Assembly: GCA_002257025.1 (NCBI GenBank)
Contig: NCHA01000001.1
Span: 744,001-808,000 of the forward strand
Length of the DNA stretch: 64,000 bases
Direction: 5' to 3'
DNA from: Sphingobacteriales bacterium 16-39-50
Lineage (GTDB): Bacteria > Bacteroidota > Bacteroidia > Sphingobacteriales > Sphingobacteriaceae
The notes under the pieces are model-generated. The model made no database searches and was not told where the DNA came from. It was given only the letters and a program-made list of their open reading frames with translations. The position numbers and the translations under genes were made by a program. Positions 61,778 through 64,000 of this stretch are shown here, piece after piece (positions within the stretch are counted from its first letter, which is position 1; every line of letters begins with the position of its first letter).

Positions 61778-64000
61778 TTAATTAAATCCCCCATTTAAGG
61801 CCTGTGAAATACTGAATGTGAATGGATTCTTTCCACTATCCGGCAAACCAGGTATCTTATCAAAGGCAATGCCATAATCAATTCCAAGAAGACCAAAAAT
61901 AGGTAAAAATACTCTTGCTCCAACTCCGGCAGTACGTCTGATGTTAAATGGTGCGAAATCACGGAATGAATTCCAGGTATTTCCTCCTTCAGCAAAGGCC
62001 AGTACGAAAATAGTTGCAGTCTGACTGGCGGTAATCGGATGCCTTAATTCCAGAACATATTTATTGAACAATGGGCTTCCTGATCCCTGTGCAATCGTTG
62101 GGTTAGATCCTGCAGGAATAATAGCGTTGTTTGCATAACCACGCATTGCTATGATCTCAGATCCCTGAAGGAAATCAAATCCCTGCATACCATCTCCACC
62201 AAGTTTGAATCGCTCAAAAGCCGACTGTCCAACCGCCTGATTGTAAATACCAAGAAATCCGAATTGAGCCTGAGCCTTAAGAATCAGCTTTCCATAGATA
62301 CGCTGAAACCATTGTGATTCAAATTTCCATTTATGGTACTCAGTGAATCTGTATTTCTCTTTATCTGTTGCGATTGCATAATTTTTATTATTCAATAATG
62401 AATATGGAGGAGTTGCCTGAATAGTCAATTTTAAATTTGAACCCGATGTCGGGAATATAGGCGCATCAACCGAACTTCTGCTAATCTCCTGAGTCAAGTT
62501 AAAGTTATAGGAAGTCCCTGTAGAAAAAATGAACGCATTATAATTGTTCAGGATATATTGCTGCAGGTTGATTGATGTATTTGCCTGAAAATAATCATCC
62601 GGCCATTTTAAACGCTTACCAAGGCTATAGGTCATACCATTCATGCGAATTTTCTGTTGATTCGCATCCCCGTTTCTGAGTCCGTTAGACTGCAAGGAAG
62701 TAAAGGCACTGATACCAAAATAAATAGGTTTTTTTCCACCCAACCATGGCTCAGAGAATGAAAAACTATAAGATTGATAGAACTTACCATTGGTTTGTCC
62801 CCTGATGCTCAACTTTTGACCATCTCCTTTCGGTAAGGGCTTCCAGGCACTTTTATTGAAAAGATTACGAGCGGAAAAATTATTGAACGTTAAGCCTAAA
62901 GTACCGACCACACGTCCTCCACCAAAACCTCCTGACAATTCAATCTGATCAGAAGGTTTTTCGACCACAGTGTATTCGATATCCACCGTACCATCATTAG
63001 GATTGATGTTGATAGGTTTAGGATCAGTTTTGGTATCGTCAAAATTTCCTAATTGCGCAATTTCACGTGTACTTCTTACAATAAGCTCTTTGGAGAATTT
63101 CTGCCCTGGTTTGGTCCGGATTTCTCTTAAAATTACTTTATCATTGGTTAGCTCATTACCCTTAACCTTAATATTGTTAATGGTGTACTGCGGACCTTCA
63201 TACATTCTCATTTCAAGATCGATGGTATCACCGTAAACCTTGGTTTGAACCGGATCCACATTGAAAGTAAGGTAACCATCATTCATATAAAGTGAGGATA
63301 CATCATCTCCACCCGGACTACTGGTTAGCTTTCTTTCTAGCTTTTTCTCACTAAAAACCTCTCCCTTATTGATCGCCAGAATTGTCTCCAGAACTTTGGT
63401 GGAGTATTTGGCATTCCCTGCCCATGTTATATTCCCGAAATAATATTTAGGCCCCTCATGCAAATCAATTTTGACACCAATAGTACTTTTACCTGTGCGG
63501 TAAGTGGTGTCTTTGATAATTTCAGCATCCCTATAGCCCTTTTCATGCATCTTTGATATCAGGTTCAGCTTATCCTCATCATACTTATTCTGCAAAAATT
63601 TACCGGATCCAAACACCTTGTAAATGGCTTTTTCTTTAGTCTTCTTGAGATATTTCTTTAAATTTTTGTTTTTAAAGTCTTTATTCCCGGTAAAAACAAT
63701 TTCACTTATTTTAACCCGGTCATTCTTTTCAACTGTAATGTCCAGAATCTTATTATTCGCTTCTGAGGTATCTTTTCTTTGGGCAATCAAAACATCCGTG
63801 AATAGGTAACCTTTTTCAGTAAAATGTTTCTTGATAATATCAGTAGTTGTTTTCAATAAATTCTCGTTGACGACCTTTCCGGTTTTATCGTTTAATTTTT
63901 CGCGAACATCTGCTATTTCGCCTTTTTTTAACCCGATTAATTCGATTCTGGTTAAACGCGGTCGTTCCACTACCTCAATCTCAAAAAAGATTGAATCAGA
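61778..64000 (-). CDS. bamA: Outer-membrane protein assembly factor BamA (5' partial)
   Basis: BamA inserts beta-barrel proteins into the outer membrane. The gene runs off the window edge, so its N-terminus is missing (at least the signal peptide and part of the first POTRA). About 740 residues are visible: POTRA repeats with VVERPRLTRIELIGLKKGE, ISEIVFTGNKDFKNKNLKKYL and NNIKVKGNELTNDKVILREI, then a 16-strand barrel including GGFGGGRVVGTLGLTF and AIDKIPG-like loops, and the C-terminal strand FTFSISQALNGGFN. The last residue is not the usual aromatic; six residues follow the expected Phe-rich end. It is in an operon with two ompH genes. Confidence 0.95.
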   Translation of the reverse strand, partial: SDSIFFEIEVVERPRLTRIELIGLKKGEIADVREKLNDKTGKVVNENLLKTTTDIIKKHFTEKGYLFTDVLIAQRKDTSEANNKILDITVEKNDRVKISEIVFTGNKDFKNKNLKKYLKKTKEKAIYKVFGSGKFLQNKYDEDKLNLISKMHEKGYRDAEIIKDTTYRTGKSTIGVKIDLHEGPKYYFGNITWAGNAKYSTKVLETILAINKGEVFSEKKLERKLTSSPGGDDVSSLYMNDGYLTFNVDPVQTKVYGDTIDLEMRMYEGPQYTINNIKVKGNELTNDKVILREIRTKPGQKFSKELIVRSTREIAQLGNFDDTKTDPKPININPNDGTVDIEYTVVEKPSDQIELSGGFGGGRVVGTLGLTFNNFSARNLFNKSAWKPLPKGDGQKLSIRGQTNGKFYQSYSFSFSEPWLGGKKPIYFGISAFTSLQSNGLRNGDANQQKIRMNGMTYSLGKRLKWPDDYFQANTSINLQQYILNNYNAFIFSTGTSYNFNLTQEISRSSVDAPIFPTSGSNLKLTIQATPPYSLLNNKNYAIATDKEKYRFTEYHKWKFESQWFQRIYGKLILKAQAQFGFLGIYNQAVGQSAFERFKLGGDGMQGFDFLQGSEIIAMRGYANNAIIPAGSNPTIAQGSGSPLFNKYVLELRHPITASQTATIFVLAFAEGGNTWNSFRDFAPFNIRRTAGVGARVFLPIFGLLGIDYGIAFDKIPGLPDSGKNPFTFSISQALNGGFN

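Overview
The window is a stretch of an AT-rich chromosome from a member of the Bacteroidota, most likely of the order Sphingobacteriales (Pedobacter-like). The evidence is the Bacteroidota promoter word TAnnTTTG in front of many genes, the near absence of Shine-Dalgarno sequences, and families typical of the phylum: DUF4783, the long amidophosphoribosyltransferase, a membrane HU/SPOR protein, TonB with an NKAYGAYELRK start, and paired OmpH genes beside bamA. It is mostly core chromosome. I saw no tRNA, rRNA, transposase, integrase, phage gene or CRISPR array.

Layout. 1-10.3 kb: the 3' part of a bifunctional (p)ppGpp synthetase/hydrolase, a Fur-family regulator, purA, pabB, then a minus-strand group (M48 lipoprotein protease, plsY, nadC, DUF4783) divergent from gpmI and a coupled lipoprotein. 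10.3-16.1 kb: a small membrane protein, a MITE-like element, a TPR protein, lon behind a sigma-54-type promoter, an LpxR-like outer-membrane protein, a structured intergenic region and arfB. 16.2-20.8 kb: cmk, rpsA, pyrR, pyrB. 20.9-31.0 kb: a tightly packed envelope operon (giant TPR protein, plugless beta-barrel, HU-TM-SPOR protein, ExbB/TolQ, ExbD/TolR, TonB-like protein, folC) and a second, conventional tonB.

31-49.1 kb: an SDR dehydrogenase, two APC permeases around a membrane pyrophosphatase, a MarC protein, the guaA / binding-protein-like lipoprotein / RNA methyltransferase operon, a YdeI-like protein, an NlpC/P60 lipoprotein, a UbiD-family decarboxylase, a DUF1566-like lipoprotein, dCMP deaminase, an FHS sugar transporter and a LysE-type exporter. 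49.1-49.7 kb is a 578-bp composite repeat block. 49.7-64 kb, all minus strand: long purF, nuoN-M-L-K-J-I-H (the membrane arm plus NuoI of complex I, without nuoA-G), murI, two ompH genes and the 3' part of bamA.

How the genes fit together. Nucleotide synthesis is prominent (purA, purF, guaA, pyrR, pyrB, cmk, dCMP deaminase), with folate synthesis (pabB, folC). Envelope assembly and energy coupling form the second theme (bamA/ompH, murI, plsY, LpxR-like, ExbBD/TonB, complex I, membrane pyrophosphatase). The features least explained by known biology are the energised envelope operon with its possible chromosome-to-cell-wall tether (25690-26760), the structured region at 15.4-15.6 kb, the MITE and heptad-repeat elements, the sigma-54 site at lon, and -7 elements that almost touch the start codons of gpmI, guaA and murI.
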